DNA of 64,000 bases from Nocardioides sp. Lineage in GTDB: Bacteria > Actinomycetota > Actinomycetes > Propionibacteriales > Nocardioidaceae. Position numbers and translations under genes: made by a program. Positions 1 to 6,883 of this stretch are shown here, in pieces (the first letter of the stretch is position 1; every line of letters starts with the position of its first letter). The notes under the pieces were generated by a model that was given only the letters and a program-made list of their open reading frames with translations, did no database searches and was not told the DNA's origin. Location of the stretch: assembly GCF_030019515.1 (NCBI RefSeq), contig NZ_JASEEQ010000005.1, positions 87,810 to 151,809 on the forward strand. Reading direction: 5' to 3'.

Positions 1-783
1 CGGGTGCGGTTCACCAGCCCGCACCCGGCGGAGTTCACCGACGACGTGATCGAGGCGATGGCCGAGACCGCGAACGTGATGCCGCAGCTCCACATGCCGC
101 TGCAGTCGGGCTCGGACAAGGTGCTGCGCGACATGCGCCGGTCCTACCGGCAGCAGAAGTTCCTCGGCATCATCGAGCGGGTCCGGGCCGCGATGCCCGA
201 CGCCGCGATCACCACCGACATCATCGTCGGCTTCCCGGGCGAGACCGAGGAGGACTTCCTCCAGACCATGCACGTGGTGCGCGAGGCACGCTTCTCGGGT
301 GCCTTCACCTTCCAGTACTCCAAGCGTCCGGGCACCCCCGCCGCCACGCTGCCCGACCAGGTGCCGCCCGAGGTCGTCAAGGACCGCTACGAGCGGCTGG
401 TCGCGCTCGCCGACGAGATCGCGTGGGCGGAGAACAAGCGGCTGCTCGGCCGCCGGGTCGAGCTGATGGTCGCCGAGGGCGAGGGTCGCAAGGACGCCGC
501 CACCCACCGGCTGTCGGGGCGTGGCCCGGACAACCGGCTGGTGCACTTCACGCCGCCCGCGGGCGTCGAGATCCGCCCGGGCGACCTGGCCACGGTGGAG
601 ATCACCTACGCCGCGCCGCACCACCTGGTGGCCGATGGGCCCGTGGTCGACGTCCGCCGTACCCGCTCGGGCGACGCCTGGGCGGCCCGCAACGCCGCTC
701 CCGCCGCCTCGTCCGGCGTCACGCTCGGCATGCCGACCGTCGGGATCCCGGCGGCGCTGCCCGACGCGCCCGCGTGCCGCTGA
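1..783 (+). CDS. miaB: tRNA-2-methylthio-N6-dimethylallyladenosine synthase MiaB, C-terminal part
   Basis: The gene enters from the left edge, so its start and the N-terminal domain with the first Fe-S cysteines are outside the window. What remains is the second half of the radical-SAM barrel ([15 protein letters not shown] near the left edge, then [16 protein letters not shown]), followed by a TRAM RNA-binding domain (about [12 protein letters not shown] to [11 protein letters not shown]). MiaB adds the methylthio group to i6A37 of tRNAs, and the i6A is made by MiaA, encoded 1.6 kb downstream. A variable tail of about 45 residues follows the TRAM domain. The sister enzymes RimO and MtaB share this layout, but the loop sequences and the miaA neighbour favour MiaB. 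Confidence 0.92.
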   Translation, partial: RVRFTSPHPAEFTDDVIEAMAETANVMPQLHMPLQSGSDKVLRDMRRSYRQQKFLGIIERVRAAMPDAAITTDIIVGFPGETEEDFLQTMHVVREARFSGAFTFQYSKRPGTPAATLPDQVPPEVVKDRYERLVALADEIAWAENKRLLGRRVELMVAEGEGRKDAATHRLSGRGPDNRLVHFTPPAGVEIRPGDLATVEITYAAPHHLVADGPVVDVRRTRSGDAWAARNAAPAASSGVTLGMPTVGIPAALPDAPACR

Positions 784-843
784 GCCCGCGCCCCTGACAG
801 AACTGCCGCCGAACGGCGCTCTTCGCAGCAGATCCGTCAGGTG

Positions 844-857
844 CGCGGGGGCCCGCG
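844..857. terminator. short GC hairpin between convergent genes
   Basis: Six-base arms CGCGGG and CCCGCG around a two-base loop sit just past miaB and immediately beside the stop codon of the convergent minus-strand gene. There is no T-tract on either side. It may end transcription from both directions, but the stem is short, so this is a weak call. Confidence 0.3.
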
Positions 858-858
858 G

Positions 859-1161
859 CTAGACCTCGTCGTCCGAGCGCGGGTCCTTGCTGGAGTAGCC
901 CGCCTTGGGCGGCAGGCCGACCGGGTTCTCCTCGGGGTTGCCGGGGCGTTGCTCAGGGGGCTCGTCGGCGTCTGCGGGACGCTCGTGCGGGGCGACGTCG
1001 CGCACCCCGTCGGTGGCCTCCTGGCCGGGGCCGGCGTGGCCGACCCGCTCGCTGCTCACTCCCATGCCGCCGGCCGCCCGCTGCGGGCCGCCGGACCCCG
1101 GGGTCGAGGACTGGACCTCCTCGTCGGCGTCGCTGGGAGGGGTGGGTTCGATGTCGTTCAT
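859..1161 (-). CDS. small acidic, probably disordered protein (100 aa)
   Basis: I do not recognise this 100-residue protein. It is rich in D, E, P, G and S, has no hydrophobic stretch and no cysteine, and looks intrinsically disordered. Its ATG overlaps the stop of the upstream gene by four bases (ATGA), so it is the last gene of a tightly coupled minus-strand cluster. Such low-complexity acidic proteins are common in Nocardioides-like genomes and carry no functional clue. The reading frame is supported by the start/stop coupling rather than by a domain. Confidence 0.6.
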   Translation of the reverse strand: MNDIEPTPPSDADEEVQSSTPGSGGPQRAAGGMGVSSERVGHAGPGQEATDGVRDVAPHERPADADEPPEQRPGNPEENPVGLPPKAGYSSKDPRSDDEV

Positions 1162-1415
1162 GCGGGGGACTCCTTGTCCGGCTGGTCGTCCGCCCCGTCG
1201 GCGCTGCGCGTCGCGGTGGTCGAGGTGTCCTCGGTGCCCCTGACCTCGTCCACCATCGGCTCGGGTGCCTTCTCCTCGATGGCGGGGTTCTCCGCCGGGG
1301 TGAGGTCGGGGATCAGGATGGGCCCGCTGTCGTCCTCGACCGCGTCGACGCCGCCCGGGTTGGGCTCGCCGGGCTCGATCTGGGGCGTGGGCTTCGGGCC
1401 GAGATCGGATGCCAT
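1158..1415 (-). CDS. small acidic proline-rich protein (85 aa)
   Basis: An unrecognised 85-residue protein beginning MASDLGPKPTPQ. I chose ATG 1415 because a strong ribosome-binding site (GGGAGG, 5 nt upstream on the minus strand) precedes it; the open frame extends further up but into the end of the Nudix gene. The composition is acidic and proline-rich with no membrane segment. It lies 14 bp after the Nudix gene and overlaps the next gene by four bases. The role is unknown. Confidence 0.62.
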   Translation of the reverse strand: MASDLGPKPTPQIEPGEPNPGGVDAVEDDSGPILIPDLTPAENPAIEEKAPEPMVDEVRGTEDTSTTATRSADGADDQPDKESPA

Positions 1416-1429
1416 GGGTCCCTCCCTGC

Positions 1430-1888
1430 TCAGAATCCGAACGTCGAGTACGCCGTCGTCGTACCCGTTCGCAGCCCTTCCAACACGGTCAGCTCGTGCG
1501 GCACCACCGGGTCGGGCAGCGCGTCCAGGGGAGACCACCGCAGCTCGGCGGCCTTCGACGCCTCGAGGATCCGGGGCTCGCCGGACCAGGAGCGCGCGGT
1601 GAAGAAGAAGTCGATCCGCTCGTCGATCGGCTCACCGCCGCGGGTGCGCTGCATCGCGGTCACGAACGTCAGGTCGAGGTCGGTCACCCCGATCTCCTCG
1701 AGCGCCTCGCGGTGCGCGGCGTCGTAGGCGGTCTCGCCCTTCTCGACGTGCCCGGCCGCCGCGGCGGCCCAGTGGTCGTCCATGAAGCCGGTGTTGCGGC
1801 GCAGCTGGAGGAGCACCTCCGGGCCGCTGACCCCGTCGCGGAGCAGGAAGACGTACGCGGCGGGGACGACGACGAAGCGGTCGATCAC
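1430..1888 (-). CDS. Nudix hydrolase (152 aa)
   Basis: A single-domain Nudix pyrophosphohydrolase. The Nudix box lies at residues 46-68: G46, E52, then REALEEIGV starting at R60, matching GX5EX7REUXEEXGU. Such enzymes hydrolyse nucleoside diphosphates linked to another group; the substrate cannot be read from the sequence, though the size resembles MutT/ADP-ribose-type housekeeping enzymes. Its ATG overlaps the stop of the preceding acidic-protein gene (ATGA), so translation is probably coupled. It is the only recognisable enzyme in this five-gene cluster. Confidence 0.88.
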   Translation of the reverse strand: MIDRFVVVPAAYVFLLRDGVSGPEVLLQLRRNTGFMDDHWAAAAAGHVEKGETAYDAAHREALEEIGVTDLDLTFVTAMQRTRGGEPIDERIDFFFTARSWSGEPRILEASKAAELRWSPLDALPDPVVPHELTVLEGLRTGTTTAYSTFGF

Positions 1889-2064
1889 TCCTTGTCGCCC
1901 TCGTCCTCGCCCTCGACGTCGTGCGGGGTCACGGCCGGCTCGCCCTGCCCGTCGTACACCGTGCCGGTGTCCTCGGAGACGGCCTCCTGCTCGGACGCCT
2001 CGTACTCCTCCTCGTCCGGCGACTCCTCGGGCTCGAGGTCCTCGGTCAGGTCGAACTCGCTCAT
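1885..2064 (-). CDS. very acidic 59-residue protein
   Basis: MSEFDLTEDLEPEESP and onward: about 40 percent of its residues are D or E and there is no predicted fold. I chose ATG 2064 because GGGAGG lies upstream on the minus strand and the previous gene stops one base before it. The stop overlaps the Nudix start. It looks like a disordered polyanionic peptide. Function unknown. Confidence 0.6.
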   Translation of the reverse strand: MSEFDLTEDLEPEESPDEEEYEASEQEAVSEDTGTVYDGQGEPAVTPHDVEGEDEGDKE

Positions 2065-2065
2065 C

Positions 2066-2344
2066 TCACTCACCTCCCGAGCCGTCGGACGGCTCATCGA
2101 GCGACGTCCCTGCATTCTCCTCCTGATCGGCCCGGTCGCGGGTGTGGTCCTCGCGATCGTCCGGCGAGGGGAGCTCGCTGTCGTGCTCGCCCGGCGGGGT
2201 GCCGTAGGGGCCGTCCGGGGTGTCGGTGCGCTGCGGTCCGCCGGGCGGCGGCGGGGCGTCCGCGCCACCCGGCCCGTGCGGGTCGACCGGTCCCTGGGGC
2301 GTGTCCTGGGGCGTGTCCTGGGGGATGTCCTCGGGCTCGCTCAT
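2066..2344 (-). CDS. proline/acidic disordered protein, first gene of the Nudix cluster (92 aa)
   Basis: A 92-residue protein of low complexity with a short repeat near the N-terminus (IPQDTPQDTPQG). No domain was recognised. The start ATG 2344 lies only 18 bp from the divergent miaA ATG. There is no Shine-Dalgarno sequence, but TAGTGT sits seven bases upstream, so the mRNA is probably leaderless and begins at this ATG. The stop is one base from the next start, consistent with a polycistronic unit running down to 859. Confidence 0.58.
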   Translation of the reverse strand: MSEPEDIPQDTPQDTPQGPVDPHGPGGADAPPPPGGPQRTDTPDGPYGTPPGEHDSELPSPDDREDHTRDRADQEENAGTSLDEPSDGSGGE

Positions 2345-2351
2345 GCTTGTC

Positions 2352-2357
2352 ACACTA
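2352..2357 (-). promoter_or_regulatory. -10 element (TAGTGT) for a leaderless minus-strand operon
   Basis: Reading the minus strand, TAGTGT matches TANNNT and is followed by seven bases and then the ATG at 2344. The intergenic space to miaA is 18 bp, so the miaA promoter must overlap this one or lie inside the divergent gene. On the plus strand the same bases give a weaker CACACT six bases before the miaA ATG. Confidence 0.42.
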
Positions 2358-2362
2358 ACCAC

Positions 2363-3331
2363 ATGCCCCCGACCCCAAACCGTGTGCCGGACCGGGTGCC
2401 GGACCGGGCGCCGGACCGGGCGCCGATCGTGGCCGTGGTGGGCGCGACGGCGTCCGGCAAGACGGGGCTCTCCCTGGACCTGGCCGAGCGGTTGGGGGGC
2501 GAGATCGTCAACACCGACGCGATGCAGGTCTACCGCGGGATGGACATCGGCACGGCGAAGCTGCCGGTCGCCGAGCGGCGCGGGATCCCGCACCACCTGC
2601 TGGACACGCTCTCGGTGCGCGACCCGGCGACGGTCGCGGAGTTCCAGGCCTGGGCGCGCGTCGAGGTCGCGGAGATCCGGGGGCGGGGACGGATGCCGGT
2701 CCTGGTCGGCGGGTCGGCGCTGTACACCCGCGCGATCCTCGACCGCTTCGAGTTCCCCGGCACCGACGAGACGGTCCGCCGCCGGCTCGAGGGGGAGCTC
2801 GCCGCGCTCGGGCCGGCCGCCCTGCACGAGCGGCTGCGGGCGGTCGACCCCGAGGCCGCGGACCGGATCCTGGTGGAGAACGGCCGGCGCATCGTCCGGG
2901 CCCTCGAGGTCGTCGAGATCACCGGCCGGCCGTTCACCGCGTCGCTCCCGACCCTCGAGTACGCCGACCCCCGCACCGTGCAGGTCGGCGTCGACATCGA
3001 CCGGCCGGCGCTCGACGAGCGGATCGCCGCGCGGGTGGAGGCGATGTTCGAGGCCGGACTGGTCGACGAGGTCGAGCGGCTGCTGGCCGAGGGGCTCGCC
3101 GAGGGCCGCACCGCGGGCCGCGCGATCGGCTACCGCGAGGTGGCGTCGTACCTCCGCGGCGAGCTGAGCCTCGCCGAGGCCCGCGAGCGCACGGTGATCG
3201 CGACCCGCCGGTTCTCCCGTCGTCAGGACTCCTGGTTCCGCAAGGACCCGCGGGTGACCTGGATCCGGTACGACGACCCCGGCCTGGCCGACCGGGCGGC
3301 GTCGGAGGTCGCCGCCATGATGGGCGGATGA
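2363..3331 (+). CDS. miaA: tRNA dimethylallyltransferase MiaA
   Basis: MiaA transfers a dimethylallyl group to A37 of tRNAs reading UNN codons, making the substrate for MiaB. The protein has 322 residues, normal for the family. A P-loop GATASGKT is at residues 27-34, followed by the family signature NTDAMQVYRGMDIGTAK and, near the end, FSRRQDSWFRKDPR. ATG 2363 is the only ATG ahead of the P-loop, but GTG codons inside the N-terminal repeat (2384, 2396) are possible alternatives. The first 20 residues are a repeat of VPDR/APDR units not typical of the family. The stop overlaps the next start (ATGA). Confidence 0.93.
   Translation: MPPTPNRVPDRVPDRAPDRAPIVAVVGATASGKTGLSLDLAERLGGEIVNTDAMQVYRGMDIGTAKLPVAERRGIPHHLLDTLSVRDPATVAEFQAWARVEVAEIRGRGRMPVLVGGSALYTRAILDRFEFPGTDETVRRRLEGELAALGPAALHERLRAVDPEAADRILVENGRRIVRALEVVEITGRPFTASLPTLEYADPRTVQVGVDIDRPALDERIAARVEAMFEAGLVDEVERLLAEGLAEGRTAGRAIGYREVASYLRGELSLAEARERTVIATRRFSRRQDSWFRKDPRVTWIRYDDPGLADRAASEVAAMMGG
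2384..2425 (+). repeat. 3.5 copies of a 12-bp tandem repeat in the 5' end of miaA
   Basis: The units are GTGCCGGACCGG, GTGCCGGACCGG, GCGCCGGACCGG and then GCGCCG. They encode VPDR-VPDR-APDR-AP just before the catalytic P-loop. The repeat stays in frame, so copy-number change would alter only the length of a presumably flexible N-terminus. Confidence 0.85.
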
Positions 3332-3855
3332 CCAGGACCGTCTACTACACCGCCAGCTCGCTCGACGGCTTCATCGCCGATCCGGACAACTCGCTGGCGT
3401 GGCTGCTCAGCCGCGACATCGACGAGGACGGCCCGATGGCCTACCCGGGGTTCCGGGCGGGCATCGGCGCGGCCGCACTCGGGGCGACGACCTACCAGTG
3501 GATCCTCGACAACGACCCCGACGGCTGGGAGTACACCATGCCGTCCTGGGTCTTCACCCACCGCGAGTTCGCGGCCCACGACGGGATCACGTTCACCACC
3601 GACGACGTGCGCGCCGTGCACGCCGCGATGGTCGAGGCCGCCGGCGACAGGGACGTGTGGCTGATCGGCGGCGGGGACCTGGTCGGCCAGTTCGCCGACG
3701 CCGGGCTGCTCGACGAGGTGTGGGTCCAGTACGCACCGGTGACCCTCGGCGGCGGCGCGCCCCTGCTGCCGCGGCACGTGGAGCTCCGGCTCGAGGAGCA
3801 TGCGCGCAACCGCGAGTTCCTCTGCGCCCGGTACGCCGTGCTGCCGCGGACCTGA
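3328..3855 (+). CDS. dihydrofolate-reductase-fold (RibD C-terminal domain) family protein
   Basis: A 175-residue protein starting MTRTVYYTASSLDGFIADPD, the standard opening of the RibD_C/DHFR-like family. The nucleotide-binding stretch VWLIGGGDLVGQF is near residue 115. These small proteins resemble the reductase half of RibD, but most single-domain members have no proven substrate, so I do not assign a reaction beyond probable NADPH-dependent reduction. It overlaps the miaA stop by four bases and is co-transcribed with it. Confidence 0.82.
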   Translation: MTRTVYYTASSLDGFIADPDNSLAWLLSRDIDEDGPMAYPGFRAGIGAAALGATTYQWILDNDPDGWEYTMPSWVFTHREFAAHDGITFTTDDVRAVHAAMVEAAGDRDVWLIGGGDLVGQFADAGLLDEVWVQYAPVTLGGGAPLLPRHVELRLEEHARNREFLCARYAVLPRT

Positions 3856-3870
3856 CCGGGCGCCGACCAG

Positions 3871-3876
3871 TACCGT
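3871..3876 (+). promoter_or_regulatory. -10 element TACCGT for a leaderless gene
   Basis: TACCGT (TANNNT) is followed by exactly six bases and then the GTG at 3883. No purine-rich ribosome-binding site is present, so transcription probably starts at the GTG. Confidence 0.45.
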
Positions 3877-3882
3877 GGACGC

Positions 3883-4524
3883 GTGACCACCGCGCCCGCC
3901 CCGACCGACATCGGCACCGTCGAGGAGCTCGTCGCTCTGCTCGGTGAGCCGATCGCCCGGGTCCGCGACAAGGGCCGCACCGCGCTGCTCGACGTCGACC
4001 GCGCCTGGCTCGCGGCCACGCCGTTCTGCGTCCTCGCCACGTCGTCCGCCGACGGCCGCTGCGACGCCTCGCCCAAGGGCGACCCGGCCGGGCGCCTGGT
4101 GCACGTCGTCGACGACACCACGATCGCGATCGCCGAGCGGCCCGGCAACAAGCGCGCCGACGGCTACAAGAACATCCTCGAGAACCCGCACGTCGGCCTG
4201 ACCTTCCTGATCCCCGGCCGCGGCGACACGCTGCGCATCAACGGCCGCGCGCGCCTCGTGCGCGAGGCGCCGTACTTCGACGAGATGGTCGTCAAGGGCC
4301 ACCGGCCGGTGCTCGCGGTGGTCGTGGACATCGAGGAGATCTTCTTCCACTGCGCGAAGGCGTTCCTGCGCTCGGCGCTGTGGCGGCCCGAGACCTGGGA
4401 CCCCGACGGCGTCGTCCCACGCCGCGCGGTGATCGCCCACGACGTCGAGAAGAGCGACCTGTCCCTCGACCAGCTCGACGACTACTACCGGCCCGAGAAC
4501 TACGAGCGGGGCATGTATGGCTGA
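3883..4524 (+). CDS. pyridoxamine 5'-phosphate oxidase (PPOX)-type flavoprotein
   Basis: A 213-residue FMN-binding split-barrel protein of the MSMEG_1061-like group: DASPKGDPAGRLVHVVD and PGNKRADGYKNILENPHVG are characteristic. Members bind FMN or F420-type cofactors and may oxidise or reduce small molecules; the substrate is unknown. The C-terminus carries a longer tail ending RGMYG. The start GTG 3883 has a -10-like hexamer six bases upstream and no SD, so it is probably leaderless. Its 3' end overlaps dapF by eight bases, suggesting coupled expression. Confidence 0.8.
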   Translation: MTTAPAPTDIGTVEELVALLGEPIARVRDKGRTALLDVDRAWLAATPFCVLATSSADGRCDASPKGDPAGRLVHVVDDTTIAIAERPGNKRADGYKNILENPHVGLTFLIPGRGDTLRINGRARLVREAPYFDEMVVKGHRPVLAVVVDIEEIFFHCAKAFLRSALWRPETWDPDGVVPRRAVIAHDVEKSDLSLDQLDDYYRPENYERGMYG

Positions 4525-5344
4525 CTCCTACCCGTTCCTCAAGGGCCACGGCACCGAGAACGACTTCGTGCTGCTGCCCGACCTCGACGGCAGCGTGCAC
4601 GGCGACCTGTCCGCCCGGCAGATGGCGGAGCGGGTCCGCGCGCTGTGCGACCGCCGGGCCGGCATCGGCGGCGACGGCGTGCTGCGGGTGCTGCGCACCG
4701 ACGGCGGGTGGTTCATGGACTACCGCAACGCCGACGGCTCGATCGCCGAGATGTGCGGCAACGGGATCCGGGTCTTCGTGCGCCACCTCCTCGAGGAGGG
4801 GCTGGCCGATCCCGCGCATCCGATCGAGGTCGACACCCGTGACGGTGTCAAGGTGCTCACGGTGGACGGCGACCTGATCACCGCCGACATGGGCCGGCCG
4901 CGGGTGCTCGGCGACACCGTGGTCGGCGTCGGCACGGTCAGCTGGGTGGCGCGCCAGGTCGACCTGGGCAACCCGCACGCGGTGGCGTTCGTGGACTCGC
5001 TGGACCCGCGCGGGCCGGTCGGCCCGCTGCTCGACCCGCCCAGCCGCGACACCGAGGCCTTCCCCGACGGAGCGAACGTGGAGTTCGTCGTACGCCGGGG
5101 CGAGCGGCACGTCGCCATGCGCGTGCACGAGCGCGGCTCGGGGGAGACCCGCTCCTGCGGCACCGGCGCCTGTGCCGTGATGGTCGCCGCGGCGGTGGCC
5201 GACGGGGCACGCCCCGACGGCGCGGACGTCGCCTACCGCGTCGACGTCCCGGGCGGCACCCTCACCGTCACCTGGACCGCTGACGACCGGGTGCTCCTCA
5301 CCGGCCCCGCCGTGATCGTCGCCCGGGGCACCACCACCCTCTGA
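4517..5344 (+). CDS. dapF: diaminopimelate epimerase DapF
   Basis: Converts LL- to meso-diaminopimelate, the last step before lysine and the source of the peptidoglycan crosslinking residue. The two catalytic cysteines are visible: C80 in EMCGNGIR and C214 in SCGTGACA. The length of 275 residues is normal. ATG 4517 lies inside the end of the preceding PPOX gene (8-bp overlap) and fits the usual N-terminus (FLKGHGTENDFVLL). The position between miaA and hflX is the usual actinobacterial order. Confidence 0.95.
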   Translation: MADSYPFLKGHGTENDFVLLPDLDGSVHGDLSARQMAERVRALCDRRAGIGGDGVLRVLRTDGGWFMDYRNADGSIAEMCGNGIRVFVRHLLEEGLADPAHPIEVDTRDGVKVLTVDGDLITADMGRPRVLGDTVVGVGTVSWVARQVDLGNPHAVAFVDSLDPRGPVGPLLDPPSRDTEAFPDGANVEFVVRRGERHVAMRVHERGSGETRSCGTGACAVMVAAAVADGARPDGADVAYRVDVPGGTLTVTWTADDRVLLTGPAVIVARGTTTL

Positions 5345-5378
5345 CCCCCTGACCCGCGGGTGCTCCGCTGCGCGGAGA

Positions 5379-5443
5379 CCGTCGAGTGACGTGCAGTGGC
5401 TGCGCGGGGCCGCGATCGGCAGCCACCTCACGTCACTCGACGG
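5379..5443. repeat. long inverted repeat (25-bp arms) after dapF
   Basis: The arms at 5379-5403 and 5419-5443 are reverse complements except for two adjacent mismatches (CA against AG), around a 15-base loop that is itself GC-rich. The stem is far longer than a normal terminator and has no T-run. It may end dapF transcription, but the length and near-perfect pairing also fit a REP-like mobile palindrome. Confidence 0.8.
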
Positions 5444-5461
5444 CGCGGGCCCGGCACCGTG

Positions 5462-5489
5462 ACAGTGCCACTGTGAGCATGGATATGCT
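5462..5489 (+). promoter_or_regulatory. promoter with palindromic operator for the SDR gene
   Basis: A perfect palindrome ACAGTG-C-CACTGT occupies 5462-5474, where the -35 region should be. TATGCT at 5484-5489 (a TANNNT match) is seven bases before the SDR ATG at 5497, so the transcript is probably leaderless. The palindrome resembles TetR-family operators; no TetR gene lies next to it. Confidence 0.5.
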
Positions 5490-5496
5490 CCGAGGC

Positions 5497-6273
5497 ATGG
5501 ACATCAACGGAGCCAGTGCCATCGTCACGGGCGGGGCGTCGGGCATCGGCGCGGCCGCCGCCCGCCAGCTCGCCGAGAGGGGCGCGGTCGTCGTGGTCGC
5601 CGACCTGCAGGCCGACAAGGGCGAGGCGCTCGCCCAGGAGATCGGCGGCGTCTTCGCCCAGGTCGACGTCACGAACACCGACCAGATCCGCGCGGCGGTC
5701 GAGGTCGCGGCCCAGATCGCGCCGCTCCGGGCGTGCGTGAACTCCGCCGGCATCGGCTGGGCGCAGCGCACCATCGGCCGGGACGGCGAGTTCGACTCCG
5801 CGCACGACCTCGAGGCGTTCCGCAAGGTGATCGCGATCAACCTGATCGGCACCTTCGACATGACCCGCCTCGCCGCGACCGCCATGAGCCGCAACGAGCC
5901 GGACCACGACGGCTGCCGCGGCGCGATCGTCAACCTCGCCAGCGTGGCCGCGTTCGACGGCCAGATCGGGCAGGCGTCGTACTCCGCGTCCAAGGGCGGC
6001 GTGGTCGGCATGACGCTGCCGGTCGCCCGCGACCTCTCCGCCGCCGGCATCCGCCTCAACACGGTCGCTCCCGGCCTGATCGACACCCCGATCTACGGCG
6101 AGGGCGAGCCGGCCGAGGCGTTCAAGGCCAAGCTCGGCGAGAGCGTGCTGTTCCCCAAGCGCCTGGGCGTGCCGGAGGAGCTGGCCAGCATGGTCGTCGA
6201 GTGCATCACCAACAGCTACATGAACGGCGAGGTGGTCCGCGTCGACGGCGGCATCCGGATGCCCCCCAAGTGA
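5497..6273 (+). CDS. SDR dehydrogenase, HSD10-like (3-hydroxyacyl-CoA dehydrogenase type 2 family)
   Basis: A 258-residue classical short-chain dehydrogenase with the NAD motif TGGASGIG at 11-18, catalytic S149, Y162 and K166, and the segment VAPGLIDTPIYGEG. The overall sequence resembles human HSD17B10 and bacterial 3-hydroxy-2-methylbutyryl-CoA dehydrogenases, so a role in branched-chain or fatty acyl-CoA oxidation is likely but inferred. An upstream in-frame extension is excluded because it runs through the inverted repeat after dapF; ATG 5497 has a -10-like hexamer seven bases upstream. It ends 25 bp from a convergent kinase gene. Confidence 0.85.
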   Translation: MDINGASAIVTGGASGIGAAAARQLAERGAVVVVADLQADKGEALAQEIGGVFAQVDVTNTDQIRAAVEVAAQIAPLRACVNSAGIGWAQRTIGRDGEFDSAHDLEAFRKVIAINLIGTFDMTRLAATAMSRNEPDHDGCRGAIVNLASVAAFDGQIGQASYSASKGGVVGMTLPVARDLSAAGIRLNTVAPGLIDTPIYGEGEPAEAFKAKLGESVLFPKRLGVPEELASMVVECITNSYMNGEVVRVDGGIRMPPK

Positions 6274-6298
6274 GCTGACCCGTACGGCGACGGAGCGA

Positions 6299-6883
6299 TC
6301 AGGGGGACTCGACCACCAGGTCGGCCCGGTCCCGGCACGCCTCGACCAGCCGCGCGTTGGCCTGGTCGACGCGCTCGACCCAGGCCCGAGCGGCCTCCGG
6401 GCTCTTGCCGTGCGCCACGTGCCGGGCGACCAGCCGCTCGACCCGCAGCGCGTCGTCGACGACCAGGTGCCACACCACGTCGAGCTGCTCGCGGACCAGC
6501 CGCCAGCGCGGCTCGTCGAGCAGCAGGTAGTTGCCCTCGGTGACCACGGTCCCGGTCGCCGGCACCGGGATCGCGCCGGCCAGCGGCTGCTCCAGGTCGC
6601 GCTCGAACATCGGAGCGACCACGTCCTCCTCGCCCGCGCGGACCCGCCGCAGCAGCGCGGCGTACCCCTCGGCGTCGAACGTCTCCGGCGCGCCCTTGCG
6701 GTCCAGCAGCCCGCGCCGGGCCAGCTCGACGTCGGCGTAGTGGAAGCCGTCCATCGGCAGGATCGCGAGCCCGCGCTGCTGACGGAGCGCGGCGGCGAGC
6801 GTGGACTTGCCGACCCCCGGCGCGCCGGTGATGCCGAGCAGCCGGATCCCGGGCGGCAGGTCCGGGAGGCGCACCGGCCTCAC
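6299..6883 (-). CDS. P-loop kinase of the nucleoside/fructose-transport-kinase family (194 aa)
   Basis: Walker A GAPGVGKS is at residues 20-27. It is followed by LPMDGFHYAD, a motif shared by uridine-kinase-like proteins and actinobacterial sugar kinases annotated as nucleoside/nucleotide kinase family. The C-terminal HVAHGKSPEAARAWVERVD is typical. The GTG start overlaps the stop of the upstream dehydrogenase by four bases (GTGA), so the two are translationally coupled. The substrate is unknown; a role in handling a product of the coupled FAD/GcvT enzyme or a nucleoside is only inference. Confidence 0.78.
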   Translation of the reverse strand: MRPVRLPDLPPGIRLLGITGAPGVGKSTLAAALRQQRGLAILPMDGFHYADVELARRGLLDRKGAPETFDAEGYAALLRRVRAGEEDVVAPMFERDLEQPLAGAIPVPATGTVVTEGNYLLLDEPRWRLVREQLDVVWHLVVDDALRVERLVARHVAHGKSPEAARAWVERVDQANARLVEACRDRADLVVESP

